Shown piece by piece: positions 42,652 through 52,384 of a DNA stretch of 64,000 bases. The DNA is from Dyella sp. C11 (lineage in GTDB: Bacteria; Pseudomonadota; Gammaproteobacteria; Xanthomonadales; Rhodanobacteraceae). Below the pieces are notes generated by a model, which saw nothing but the letters and a program-made list of their open reading frames with translations, had not been told where the DNA came from and ran no database searches. Where the stretch lies: assembly GCF_003121485.1 (NCBI RefSeq), contig NZ_QAVX01000001.1:62001-126000 (forward strand), in the 5' to 3' direction. Position 1 is the stretch's first letter; the number at the start of each line of letters is the position of its first letter. The position numbers were made by a program, and so were the translations under genes.

Positions 42652-43458
42652 TCAAACGGTCGGCAACGACTCGTCCAGCTGGGCCAGTCGTGCCCGGACC
42701 TCCTGGTCGATCTCCATGCGCCGGGCGGGAGGAATGGCCAGCGTGTCGGACATGGTGAGATCAGCCTGCGGCAACTGGCTGAGCGGCATGCGCTCGATGC
42801 GGGGCGATTCGATGGGCAGGGCGGCCGCGCGGTACACGATCACCTCGTGGTCGAGCGGGTAGTCGCGGGCCAGCACGTCCAGCAGCACCTCGCGATAGGC
42901 CGAGCCGGTGGCGAAGCGGCGTGTGGTCAGGTCGCCGGCCAGGCCGATCTGCCAGAGGATCAGCCAGGCGCTGGGGTCGATGTTGCGCCGGTACATCATG
43001 AATTGCGTGGCTTCGTAGTGCTGGCAGCCGCGGGTGCCGGGGTCGATGCCCACGTCGGCATAGAGGCAGTCTTCCGAGGAAATGCCCGGTTCCATGCGTG
43101 CCGGAAAACCCTCCAGCCGCGCCTGTTCAATCGCCTTGTGAGGCGCCTGGGCGAACACGCCCGGATGTCCGTAGAACACGCCACAGACCCGTTTGCCGGC
43201 ACGCACTTCGGCCAGCATCACATCGACCATCTCGCGGTAGGTCTGCCCCCGCTCCTTGCCGTGCGCGTAGAGCGGCTGAAGGCTGCGCACGTCGGGGTGC
43301 ATGCGCTGCAGCCACAGCTCCACCACACCATCGGCCACCCCGGCGAACACCACGTCCGCCTGCTCGATGTAGCTGCGGGCAAGCGGACTGATATGGGAGC
43401 CCAGGGTGATGCCGATGCCGACGCAGGCCAGGCTGCCGGTGGAGGGTGGTGTACTCAA
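42652..43458 (-). CDS. Borosin-type peptide alpha-N-methyltransferase (tetrapyrrole-methylase fold)
   Basis: The 268-residue protein matches the borosin enzyme family: GSLACVGIGITLGSHIS, LARSYIEQADVVFAG, GVFYGHPGVF, RMEPGISSEDCLYADVG, GIDPGTRGCQHYEATQFMMY and the ILWQIG segment. Residues Y64, R70 and Y74 occupy the positions of the catalytic Tyr-Arg-Tyr of OphMA (Y66, R72, Y76). The closest remembered relative is SonM, which acts on a separate precursor. It uses S-adenosylmethionine to methylate backbone amide nitrogens. The start is TTG, with GGAG 7 nt ahead; no suitable ATG lies nearby. Confidence 0.92.
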   Translation of the reverse strand: MSTPPSTGSLACVGIGITLGSHISPLARSYIEQADVVFAGVADGVVELWLQRMHPDVRSLQPLYAHGKERGQTYREMVDVMLAEVRAGKRVCGVFYGHPGVFAQAPHKAIEQARLEGFPARMEPGISSEDCLYADVGIDPGTRGCQHYEATQFMMYRRNIDPSAWLILWQIGLAGDLTTRRFATGSAYREVLLDVLARDYPLDHEVIVYRAAALPIESPRIERMPLSQLPQADLTMSDTLAIPPARRMEIDQEVRARLAQLDESLPTV

Positions 43459-43465
43459 GGACTAG

Positions 43466-43469
43466 CTCC
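43466..43469 (-). promoter_or_regulatory. Ribosome binding site that fixes a TTG start
   Basis: GGAG lies 7 nt before the TTG at 43458. It supports this rare start codon for the methyltransferase, whose first conserved motif follows within ten residues. TTG starts usually lower translation rate. Confidence 0.75.
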
Positions 43470-43510
43470 AGGCGCTCGGGCGCGGCACGAAAACATAGGG
43501 TATGGATGTG

Positions 43511-44332
43511 TCAGGCAGGATAAAGCCCCGGTGACGGTTCGGGGAAAGTGGCCGGCGAGGCGTCCGTATTTTTGCGGAAGAAAGAAAGCATCGCCGCCAG
43601 GAACGTCTCCCTATGTTCGCCGTGCAGGTGATGACCGCTGCCCAGCCGAAGCACCGTGGCGTTCGGCAGGGCGTTGGCCAGCAAGGACAGCCTTGCGCTG
43701 ACCAGGCCATCGTCATGGCTGGCCATCAGCAGGCAGGGATGCGGAAGCGTTGCCACCCGTTGCCACCAGCCGGGCATGGGCGCCTTCAGTTCCGCCAGCA
43801 CCGAGCGGGCCGATCGCACATCGAATTGGCGCAGCAACACCAGCCGCAGCAGCCGACCCACGCCGAGTCGCTGCAGGGCATGCTTCCCCGCGGAACCCGG
43901 GCGCGCGGCGGCGATCGCTGCTGCATCCTCGGCGTCGCGCGGTGGAACGGGCGCGGCTTCGATCACCATCTGTTCGACGCGTTCGGGCCGGTGGGCCGCC
44001 AATCGCAGCGCCAGATGGCCGCCCAACGAATGGCCGGCCAGCGAGACTTTTTCCAGCTCCAGGGCGTCGAGCAGGGCGATCAGGTCCTGGTCGAACTCCG
44101 CCAGGGCATAGCAGGCCGTGCGTGCGCTGCGTCCATGGCCGCGCAGGTCGGGTGCCACCACGCGAAAGCCGCTCCGGGCCAGCGCTGGCGCAATGTTCCG
44201 CCATGTAGCGGATTGGCTGGCGAAGGCGTGGATCAGCATCACGGCGGGCCCTGCTTCCGGACCGCAGACCCGGTAGGCCATGCGGTGCCCCCGGATCTTC
44301 ACGAATCGGCAGTTCGACAACCGGCTTTCCAT
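43511..44332 (-). CDS. Alpha/beta hydrolase in the borosin locus
   Basis: The 273-residue protein shows LIHAFASQSATW, DLRGHGRSA, the nucleophile elbow LAGHSLGGHLALRLA, an acid residue near ASHDDGLV and a terminal GSGHHLHGEHRE histidine region. It has no signal peptide. The ATG at 44332 follows GGGAG at modest distance; a longer start is possible. It is the first gene of the leftward run and lies 52 bp before the methyltransferase gene. It could release or cleave the modified peptide, but an unrelated metabolic role is equally possible. Confidence 0.85.
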   Translation of the reverse strand: MESRLSNCRFVKIRGHRMAYRVCGPEAGPAVMLIHAFASQSATWRNIAPALARSGFRVVAPDLRGHGRSARTACYALAEFDQDLIALLDALELEKVSLAGHSLGGHLALRLAAHRPERVEQMVIEAAPVPPRDAEDAAAIAAARPGSAGKHALQRLGVGRLLRLVLLRQFDVRSARSVLAELKAPMPGWWQRVATLPHPCLLMASHDDGLVSARLSLLANALPNATVLRLGSGHHLHGEHRETFLAAMLSFFRKNTDASPATFPEPSPGLYPA

Positions 44333-44491
44333 GGTGTGATCCAGCTCCCTTCCGTCGCAGTTGCGTTGGGACAACCATCCTTTACCGTAGCAGGACGTAC
44401 GTCGCCTGTTGGATCAACAGGTTGGCTATGATCGGAAGCAACCGGGTGGGAAAGGGACCGGCAATCGCCGACGCTCAGGCAGGGGTGGGCG

Positions 44492-44950
44492 ATGAAGAAG
44501 GTATGGGCTTTTGCGGCGCTGGGTATCTCGGTGGGCCTTCTGGCCGCGCCGGCCGTGGCGCAGGAACGCGTGGCGCTGGCCATCAGTGCCGCCAGTTACG
44601 ACAACCTGTCGGCGGCCTCGCCGTCGACGGAACCGACCTATCGTGAACCCCTGGACGACGTAACCAGGGCGCGTGACGAGAGCGCCGCGGAGTCGGGCGA
44701 GCGCACCAGGCTTCCGGTGTTCGAAGTGTCGGGCACGCGCGGGCAGCGTTTTTCGCACGAAGCGCTGGCACTGGTCGGTCGGGCCATGGTGGCGGCGGCG
44801 TCGGAAAAGACGGGCGTGGGTACACCGGTGGCGTCGCCGCTGTACCAGCCGTATCGACCGGGCATGTCCGTGCCCGAGCCGAGCACGACGGAACTGAGCT
44901 GCCCACCGCTGGGTACGCCCAGTGCGCCGGCACGCTGCAACACGCACTGA
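44492..44950 (+). CDS. Exported protein of unknown function
   Basis: The 152-residue protein has a signal peptide (MKKVWAFAALGISVGLLAAPAVAQ) and a mature part that is Ser/Thr/Pro-rich, with two cysteines near the end (ELSCPPLG, PARCNTH). No family was recognised. It diverges from the borosin operon, with 159 bp between the start codons, so the two may share control signals. Confidence 0.65.
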   Translation: MKKVWAFAALGISVGLLAAPAVAQERVALAISAASYDNLSAASPSTEPTYREPLDDVTRARDESAAESGERTRLPVFEVSGTRGQRFSHEALALVGRAMVAAASEKTGVGTPVASPLYQPYRPGMSVPEPSTTELSCPPLGTPSAPARCNTH

Positions 44951-45042
44951 GCGTGTTGGCGCGGTGCGGTTTCGCGCACCGTTCCCTCCCGTCATGACAC
45001 AGGGCTAGAGTAGTCCCGGGTTTTCCGCGCGGGAGCGAGCTC

Positions 45043-45900
45043 ATGCGGTTCATGCGTTTCGAAAAGGACGGCCACGTCGGTATCGCCGTGGATGCAGGTC
45101 ATGGCTGGCATGCGCGACTGGATGACGATGCCGCCTTTCCGGGCGACGTCGGTCTTATCGCGATGCTGGCTCCCGGCAATCGCGACGTGCTCGTCGAGCA
45201 CCTGCACAAGGGCGCCGCTGTCGACATGGACCATGTGCGCTTCCTGCCGCCGTGCGCGAGGCCAGGCAAGATCGTCTGTCTGGGACTCAACTACCGGGAC
45301 CACGCGAGGGAATTCGATTCGCCGCCACCCAAATACCCGACCTTGTTCGGCCGCTTTGCGTCCAGCCTGATCGGGCACGGCGCACCGCTGGTGCGTCCGC
45401 GCGTTTCGGACAAGTTCGATTACGAAGGCGAACTGGTGTTGGTGATCGGGCGCAGCGGGCGGCATATCACCCAGCAGGACGCGCTGGACCACGTGTTCGG
45501 TTACGGCGTGTTCAACGATGCCTCCATCCGCGATTACCAATTGCGCACCACGCAATGGACGATGGGCAAGAATTTCGACGGCACCGGCGCGTTCGGTCCA
45601 TGGCTGGTAACGGCAGACGAACTGCCGCCCGGCGCAGCCGGTCTTGCGCTGGAAACGCGCCTCAACGGTGAAGTGGTGCAGCAGGCATCCACCAGCGACA
45701 TGATCTTCGACGTGGCGCAGACCATCGCCATCGTCAGCGAAGCCATGACGCTGGACGCGGGCGACATGATCGTGATGGGCACCCCATCGGGCGTGGGCTA
45801 TGCGCGAAAGCCGCCGCTGTACATGAAGCCCGGCGATGTGTGCGAAGTATCCATCGAACGCATTGCCACACTGCGCAACACCGTGGTGCAGGAGGCGTGA
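45043..45900 (+). CDS. Fumarylacetoacetate hydrolase family protein
   Basis: The 285-residue protein shows the FAH-family features KIVCLGLNYRDHAREF, DYEGELVLVIGRSG, VFGYGVFNDASIRDYQ, KNFDGTGAFGPWLV and GDMIVMGTPSGVGY. Conserved Glu and Asp residues in these segments bind a divalent metal. Family members open or hydrate beta-diketo acids or decarboxylate oxaloacetate, and the exact substrate cannot be told. GGGAGCGAG lies before the ATG. The next gene overlaps its stop (GTGA). Confidence 0.9.
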   Translation: MRFMRFEKDGHVGIAVDAGHGWHARLDDDAAFPGDVGLIAMLAPGNRDVLVEHLHKGAAVDMDHVRFLPPCARPGKIVCLGLNYRDHAREFDSPPPKYPTLFGRFASSLIGHGAPLVRPRVSDKFDYEGELVLVIGRSGRHITQQDALDHVFGYGVFNDASIRDYQLRTTQWTMGKNFDGTGAFGPWLVTADELPPGAAGLALETRLNGEVVQQASTSDMIFDVAQTIAIVSEAMTLDAGDMIVMGTPSGVGYARKPPLYMKPGDVCEVSIERIATLRNTVVQEA

Positions 45901-46463
45901 TCGCACGTTTGCTCGGCACCTTGTTGCGCGGACGGCATGCGGGAGATACCCACCTGCTGGTGAACGAGCTGCCGGTGCGGGCGAACGAAAGCTCGCTTGC
46001 GCTGCGGAGCGATGCGTTCGTCGCCGATGCACCCATACCTTTGCGCTACGCGGGCGAAGGCGTGGGTGACAACGTGTCGCCACCACTTCACTGGTCGCTG
46101 CCACCGCCCGGTACCGTTGAACAGGTACTGGTGATGGAAGACCCGGACGCACCCCTGTCACGACCTTTCGTCCATCTGGTGGCGACGGGCATTGCCCCTG
46201 GCATCACGCGTCTGGACGAGGGCGCGCTCAACGGCGACAACGCGCAGGCCATGACGCTCGGACTCGGTACGTTCCGCAAGGCGGGCTACAGCGGACCACG
46301 CGCGCTACCGGGTCACGGTCCACATCGCTACGTGTTCCAGCTGTTAGCCCTTGATCGTTCGTCGGGCCTGGGTGCTGGCGCACGACGACGCGATCTGGTC
46401 GCCGCACTCGACGGCAAGGTGCTGGCGCGAGGCACGCTCGAGGGGCGCTTCGAGCGCCCCTGA
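45897..46463 (+). CDS. YbhB/PEBP-family protein
   Basis: The 188-residue protein has the PEBP/Raf-kinase-inhibitor-like fold: IPLRYAGEGVGDNVSPPLHW, VLVMEDPDAPLSRPFVHLVA, GPRALPGHGPHRYVFQLLALD. The function of bacterial members is not settled. It starts at GTG 45897, which overlaps the FAH stop, so the two genes form an operon. There is no signal peptide. It ends 8 bp before the stop of the converging peptidase gene. Confidence 0.9.
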   Translation: MIARLLGTLLRGRHAGDTHLLVNELPVRANESSLALRSDAFVADAPIPLRYAGEGVGDNVSPPLHWSLPPPGTVEQVLVMEDPDAPLSRPFVHLVATGIAPGITRLDEGALNGDNAQAMTLGLGTFRKAGYSGPRALPGHGPHRYVFQLLALDRSSGLGAGARRRDLVAALDGKVLARGTLEGRFERP

Positions 46464-46471
46464 GTGCGTCA

Positions 46472-49213
<2,742 letters not shown>

Positions 49214-49240
49214 CCCGTTTTTGCGCCGCGCGTTTTTTCT

Positions 49241-49263
49241 CCCTCTCCCCTGTGGGGAGAGGG
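49241..49263 (+). terminator. Terminator-like hairpin after hemB
   Basis: A perfect 10-bp stem (49241-49250 with 49254-49263, loop TGT) lies 28 bp after the hemB stop, in a G/C-rich repeat sequence. A T-run precedes rather than follows it, which would suit leftward transcription better. Confidence 0.5.
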
Positions 49264-49370
49264 TTGGGGTGAGGGGCGGGTGCTCGCGACGACGTTTCTA
49301 TCTTCGCTGCCATTCTGGCGATAACCTCCCTACCTCTCACCGCCATCCTAGCGATGACGTTTGTATCCCT

Positions 49371-49403
49371 CACCGTCATCCCAGCGAAGGCTGGGATCCA
49401 GTG
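49371..49403. repeat. REP-like unit, third copy
   Basis: The core CCCAGCGAAGGCTGGG with flanking CACCGTCAT and ATCCAGTG matches the two units at 4506-4590. Compensating changes keep the hairpin intact, so the structure is conserved rather than the exact bases. Confidence 0.75.
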
Positions 49404-49493
49404 ACTTTGCCTTTTCTCTCTCGCTCGTTTGAAGCGTGCCGCGATCTGGCTCGCCTGCCGCGGGCTTCCGACCTCCTGCCGGAGGCCGGGTCA

Positions 49494-49519
49494 CTTTTCT
49501 TTGCTTGCCCAAAGAAAAG
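49494..49519. repeat. AT-rich hairpin of a common intergenic element
   Basis: CTTTTCTTTG at 49494-49503 pairs with CAAAGAAAAG at 49510-49519 across a 6-nt loop. It is embedded in sequence I recall as frequent in Xanthomonadales intergenic regions. Confidence 0.6.
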
Positions 49520-50032
49520 TAACCAAAAGAAAGGGCACCCCCGCTTGGCGCTGTCTGGGCTGCGCCCAGCCAGTCCGTGAGGGGCGGCCGGGCTTTTCGA
49601 CCGGGCTCCTGCCCGGGCGAAAAGTGCCTGACATCCATGTCAGGCACCCCTGCGGGGCCTGATCGTCCACCCCTCACCGCCGCACAGGGGGCCCAAGATC
49701 AAGAGCGAGCGGACGGCTCGTGCAGCTTTGCTGCACATCGCGTCGTGGGTAGGTCGCTGTGCTCCTGCCTTCGCAGTGAAGATGATTAGGAAGGGCGAGG
49801 CTAGATTGACCCCTCACCCCAACCCTCTCCTCGCTCCTCAGAGCCGCGGCCATCCATGGCCGCTCCCCGCGTACCCCGGAGGGGAGAGGGGGCAAAGCCT
49901 GTTGCCGCGACAACCCTGCGCAAAGTCACTCGATGACCCTCCTGCGCCGACATGACGGCTATAGAAGGAGCCGCCGAGTCTGGTCGCTGTAGCGCTGCAA
50001 CGAAGTCTCGCGTGGAAAACGCCCATACCACC

Positions 50033-50413
50033 CTATGCGTATTGCGCGATTCCATTCCCGAACGACCAATTCTCCTTGCTCGTCTCCAGCAAATTGATGA
50101 ACACATCCTCCGGCCGCAAGCCCGGCTCCTTGCTCAACAATTCCGCCGTGCGCTGGTAGAACGCCTTTTTCTGCTCCACCGTCCGCGTGTTGTTGCACGC
50201 AATCTGGATGATCACCAGGTTGTCAGTGCGCTGGATATCCAGATAGCTCGGGTCATAGTCGAACTCTTCCGCCTCGTGCTGGTGCACCACGATGAAGCGG
50301 TCGTTCTGCGGCACGTTGAAGGCTTCGATCATGGCGCGATAGACGCTGTTGCGGATGGCGGCGATGTGCTTGGCGGGTTTGCCGCGGCGAAGTGAGATGC
50401 GATCGAGTGGCAT
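50033..50413 (-). CDS. Tautomerase-superfamily protein
   Basis: The 126-residue protein begins Met-Pro-Leu, so removal of the methionine exposes the catalytic N-terminal proline of the tautomerase superfamily. The remainder shows HIAAIRNSVYRAMIEAFNVP, RFIVVHQHEAEEFDYDPSYL and KKAFYQRTAELLSKEPGLRPEDVFINLLE, as in Tautomerase_2-type proteins (long form, about 125 residues). It is the third gene of a leftward operon and starts 18 bp after the DUF4865 gene. Substrate is unknown. Confidence 0.9.
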   Translation of the reverse strand: MPLDRISLRRGKPAKHIAAIRNSVYRAMIEAFNVPQNDRFIVVHQHEAEEFDYDPSYLDIQRTDNLVIIQIACNNTRTVEQKKAFYQRTAELLSKEPGLRPEDVFINLLETSKENWSFGNGIAQYA

Positions 50414-50431
50414 GGGAATCTCCCGTGGGGA

Positions 50432-50977
50432 TCAGGGTTGGGAAACGTGGCCGACGTCGTACCACTGGCCGGCGGATGAGGCGGGGCGTGTTTCGTCCCA
50501 AAGGCGAAAGCTCACCCGTGTCCAGGTGGTGGGCTCGAAGGCGGTGACGGCGGCGAGCGCGCCGCGTTCCACATCGCGTTGCAACTGTGCGCGCTGCGCT
50601 TCGCGCAAGGCGTCGAGCGCGGTGTAGGGCGGAATCAGTTGGATATCGCGTGAGGCAAAGCGTGCATGACGTGCTTCCGGCGACAGGTAGACGTCCCACA
50701 CGGGCCACACGCGGATGGACGGCCATCCGAAAGCACGCGTCAGGTTGGCAAAGCCTTCGCTGCCGAGGAAGCGTTGCATGGCAGCGCTGTCGCGCCACAC
50801 GTAGAACGGCGCGTAGAGGTTCTCGGTGGACGACGGGCCCTGCTGCGCGTGCAGGTACGTCTTGATCAACAAGCCATCGAAGTGGTCGAGCATGTGACCC
50901 TTGTCGGCGATGCGCTGCCGAACAATGTCCATGTCGTAGTCCGCGGGCAGGGTGAAGCTGTATTGCATGGCGATCAT
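50432..50977 (-). CDS. DUF4865-family protein
   Basis: The 181-residue protein shows MQYSFTLPADYDMDIVRQRI, DGLLIKTYLHAQQG, NLYAPFYVWRD and FGWPSIRVWPVWD, features I associate with the DUF4865 family (function unknown, ferredoxin-like fold expected). The start ATG at 50977 overlaps the upstream stop (ATGA); a second ATG three codons on is possible. Its repeated association with a tautomerase and a carboxymuconolactone decarboxylase-like gene suggests a small-molecule detoxification or catabolic pathway. Confidence 0.82.
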   Translation of the reverse strand: MIAMQYSFTLPADYDMDIVRQRIADKGHMLDHFDGLLIKTYLHAQQGPSSTENLYAPFYVWRDSAAMQRFLGSEGFANLTRAFGWPSIRVWPVWDVYLSPEARHARFASRDIQLIPPYTALDALREAQRAQLQRDVERGALAAVTAFEPTTWTRVSFRLWDETRPASSAGQWYDVGHVSQP

Positions 50978-51303
50978 GCGTGCGTCTCTCCTTGGCTCAG
51001 CTCGCGCAACCGCGTCATGGCGGAGGCGGCAGCCGGCCAGCCGGCATAGAACGCCAGATGTGTCGTGAGGGCGGCGAGTTCGCCGTGCTCCACCCCGTTC
51101 TGGCGGGCCAGCGTCAGGTGGAACGGCAACTGTTCGACACGATGGAGCGCGATCAGCGCGGCGATGGTGACCAGGCTGCGATCGCGAGGCGACAGCGCGG
51201 GATCCCGCCACACCTGCTCGAACAGCACGCGGTCGGTGATCTCGGCGAAGGCCGGTGCCACATCGCCGAAAGTGCGCTGACCGTGTTGGGAAGAGCTATC
51301 CAT
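50974..51303 (-). CDS. Carboxymuconolactone-decarboxylase-like (AhpD-fold) protein
   Basis: The 109-residue protein shows LSPRDRSLVTIAALIAL, LPFHLTLARQNGVEHGELAALTTHLAFYAGWPAAASAMTRL, the core of the CMD/AhpD fold. It lacks the CxxC of AhpD-type peroxidase partners, so a decarboxylase-like or lactone role is more likely. It is the first gene of the operon and lies 95 bp from the divergent LysR gene, its probable regulator. Confidence 0.9.
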   Translation of the reverse strand: MDSSSQHGQRTFGDVAPAFAEITDRVLFEQVWRDPALSPRDRSLVTIAALIALHRVEQLPFHLTLARQNGVEHGELAALTTHLAFYAGWPAAASAMTRLRELSQGETHA

Positions 51304-51398
51304 CGCAGGCTCCGATTGGCTTGACGGAAGCTAGCGTAGGGCGGAGAGTATTGTCCTGAAAATCGGAAAATATGGGACGAATAGTCCACTAAAACGGG

Positions 51399-52295
51399 AT
51401 GATTGCCATGCGGCGAATCACCTTCGATCTGGACGTGCTGCGCACGTTCGTCACTGGCGTGGAGCTGGGCAGTTTCGCCAAGGCGGCGGATCGCCTGGGG
51501 CGTTCGACCTCGGCCGTCAGCGCCCAGCTGAAGAAGCTGGAAGATCAGGCTGGCACACCCGTGCTGCAGAAGTCCGGGCGCGGCATGGCGCTGACGGAAG
51601 CGGGCGAAACCATGCTTGCCTACGCGCGTCGCCTGCTTGAGTTGAACGATGACGCTGCCGCCGCCCTGCACGGCGCGGAACTGGAAGGCTGGGTGCGGCT
51701 GGGCCTGCAGGAGGATTTCGGCGAAAGCCTGCTCACCGACGTGCTCGGGCGCTTTGCCCGTGCCCATCCGCGCGTGAAGGTGGAAGTGCGCATTGCGCGC
51801 AACACCGAGCTGCTCGATCGCGTGACCTCCGGCCGCCTCGATCTGGCACTGGCCTGGGAGGCCGGCGCATCGTCGCCGCATGCCGAACACCTGGGCGCCG
51901 TACCGCTGCGCTGGATCGGTGCGGCCGGCGAGCGTTCCCTCTGGCCACGCGACAGCGAGCCGCTGCCACTGGTGATGCTGGAGGCGCCTTGCGTGATGCG
52001 CACGGCAGCCACCACCGCGTTGGACCGCGCCAATATTCCGTGGCGCATCGCATTCACCAGCGCGAGCCTTGCGGGTACATGGGCGGCGGTGGCGGCGGGG
52101 CTGGGCGTGTCGTTGCGTACCCCCTTCGGATTGCCGGCCAGCGTGCGCGCCATGCCATCCCACGAAACCACCTTGCCGTCGCTCGGGGAACTCGGGCTGT
52201 GCCTGCACCGCGCGGAAGCCGAACCGTCAGCGGCCATCGAGCGCCTCGCCGCCATCCTCACGCAGCAATGGCAGGGGCTGGCATCTGCTACCTGA
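51399..52295 (+). CDS. LysR-family transcriptional regulator
   Basis: The 298-residue protein has the LysR winged helix (FDLDVLRTFVTGVELGSFAKAADRLGRSTSAVSAQLKKLE) and an effector domain (about 90-290). Members bind short interrupted palindromes and often activate the gene divergent from them. The intergenic region holds GGAC-GAATA-GTCC at about 51375-51387, a possible site. The effector is unknown. A second ATG at codon 4 is also possible. Confidence 0.93.
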   Translation: MIAMRRITFDLDVLRTFVTGVELGSFAKAADRLGRSTSAVSAQLKKLEDQAGTPVLQKSGRGMALTEAGETMLAYARRLLELNDDAAAALHGAELEGWVRLGLQEDFGESLLTDVLGRFARAHPRVKVEVRIARNTELLDRVTSGRLDLALAWEAGASSPHAEHLGAVPLRWIGAAGERSLWPRDSEPLPLVMLEAPCVMRTAATTALDRANIPWRIAFTSASLAGTWAAVAAGLGVSLRTPFGLPASVRAMPSHETTLPSLGELGLCLHRAEAEPSAAIERLAAILTQQWQGLASAT

Positions 52296-52384
52296 GTCGC
52301 GGGATCACCGGTTGTTACCTGATGGGGGTCGGCGTGTGCCGCGTCAGCGTGGAATAATGCGAATCCCCCGAATGGAGTGCGCGA

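Larger units (their letters stand above)
49214..50032. repeat. Repeat-rich non-coding island
   Basis: About 820 bp after hemB hold no credible gene. The island contains a hairpin at 49241-49263 that may terminate hemB, a REP-like unit at 49371-49403, a hairpin of T/A-rich arms at 49494-49519, a palindrome near 49627-49648, and matching 21-bp inverted arms at 49256-49276 and 49810-49830. Similar sequence is common between genes of Xanthomonadales as far as I recall. Confidence 0.7.

Noticed and set aside
42652-43458. Cobalamin or siroheme biosynthesis methylase
   Set aside because: The fold is shared, but the YGHPGVF, GISSEDC and Tyr-Arg-Tyr positions fit borosin enzymes and no tetrapyrrole genes are adjacent; hemB is 5 kb away and divergent in context.
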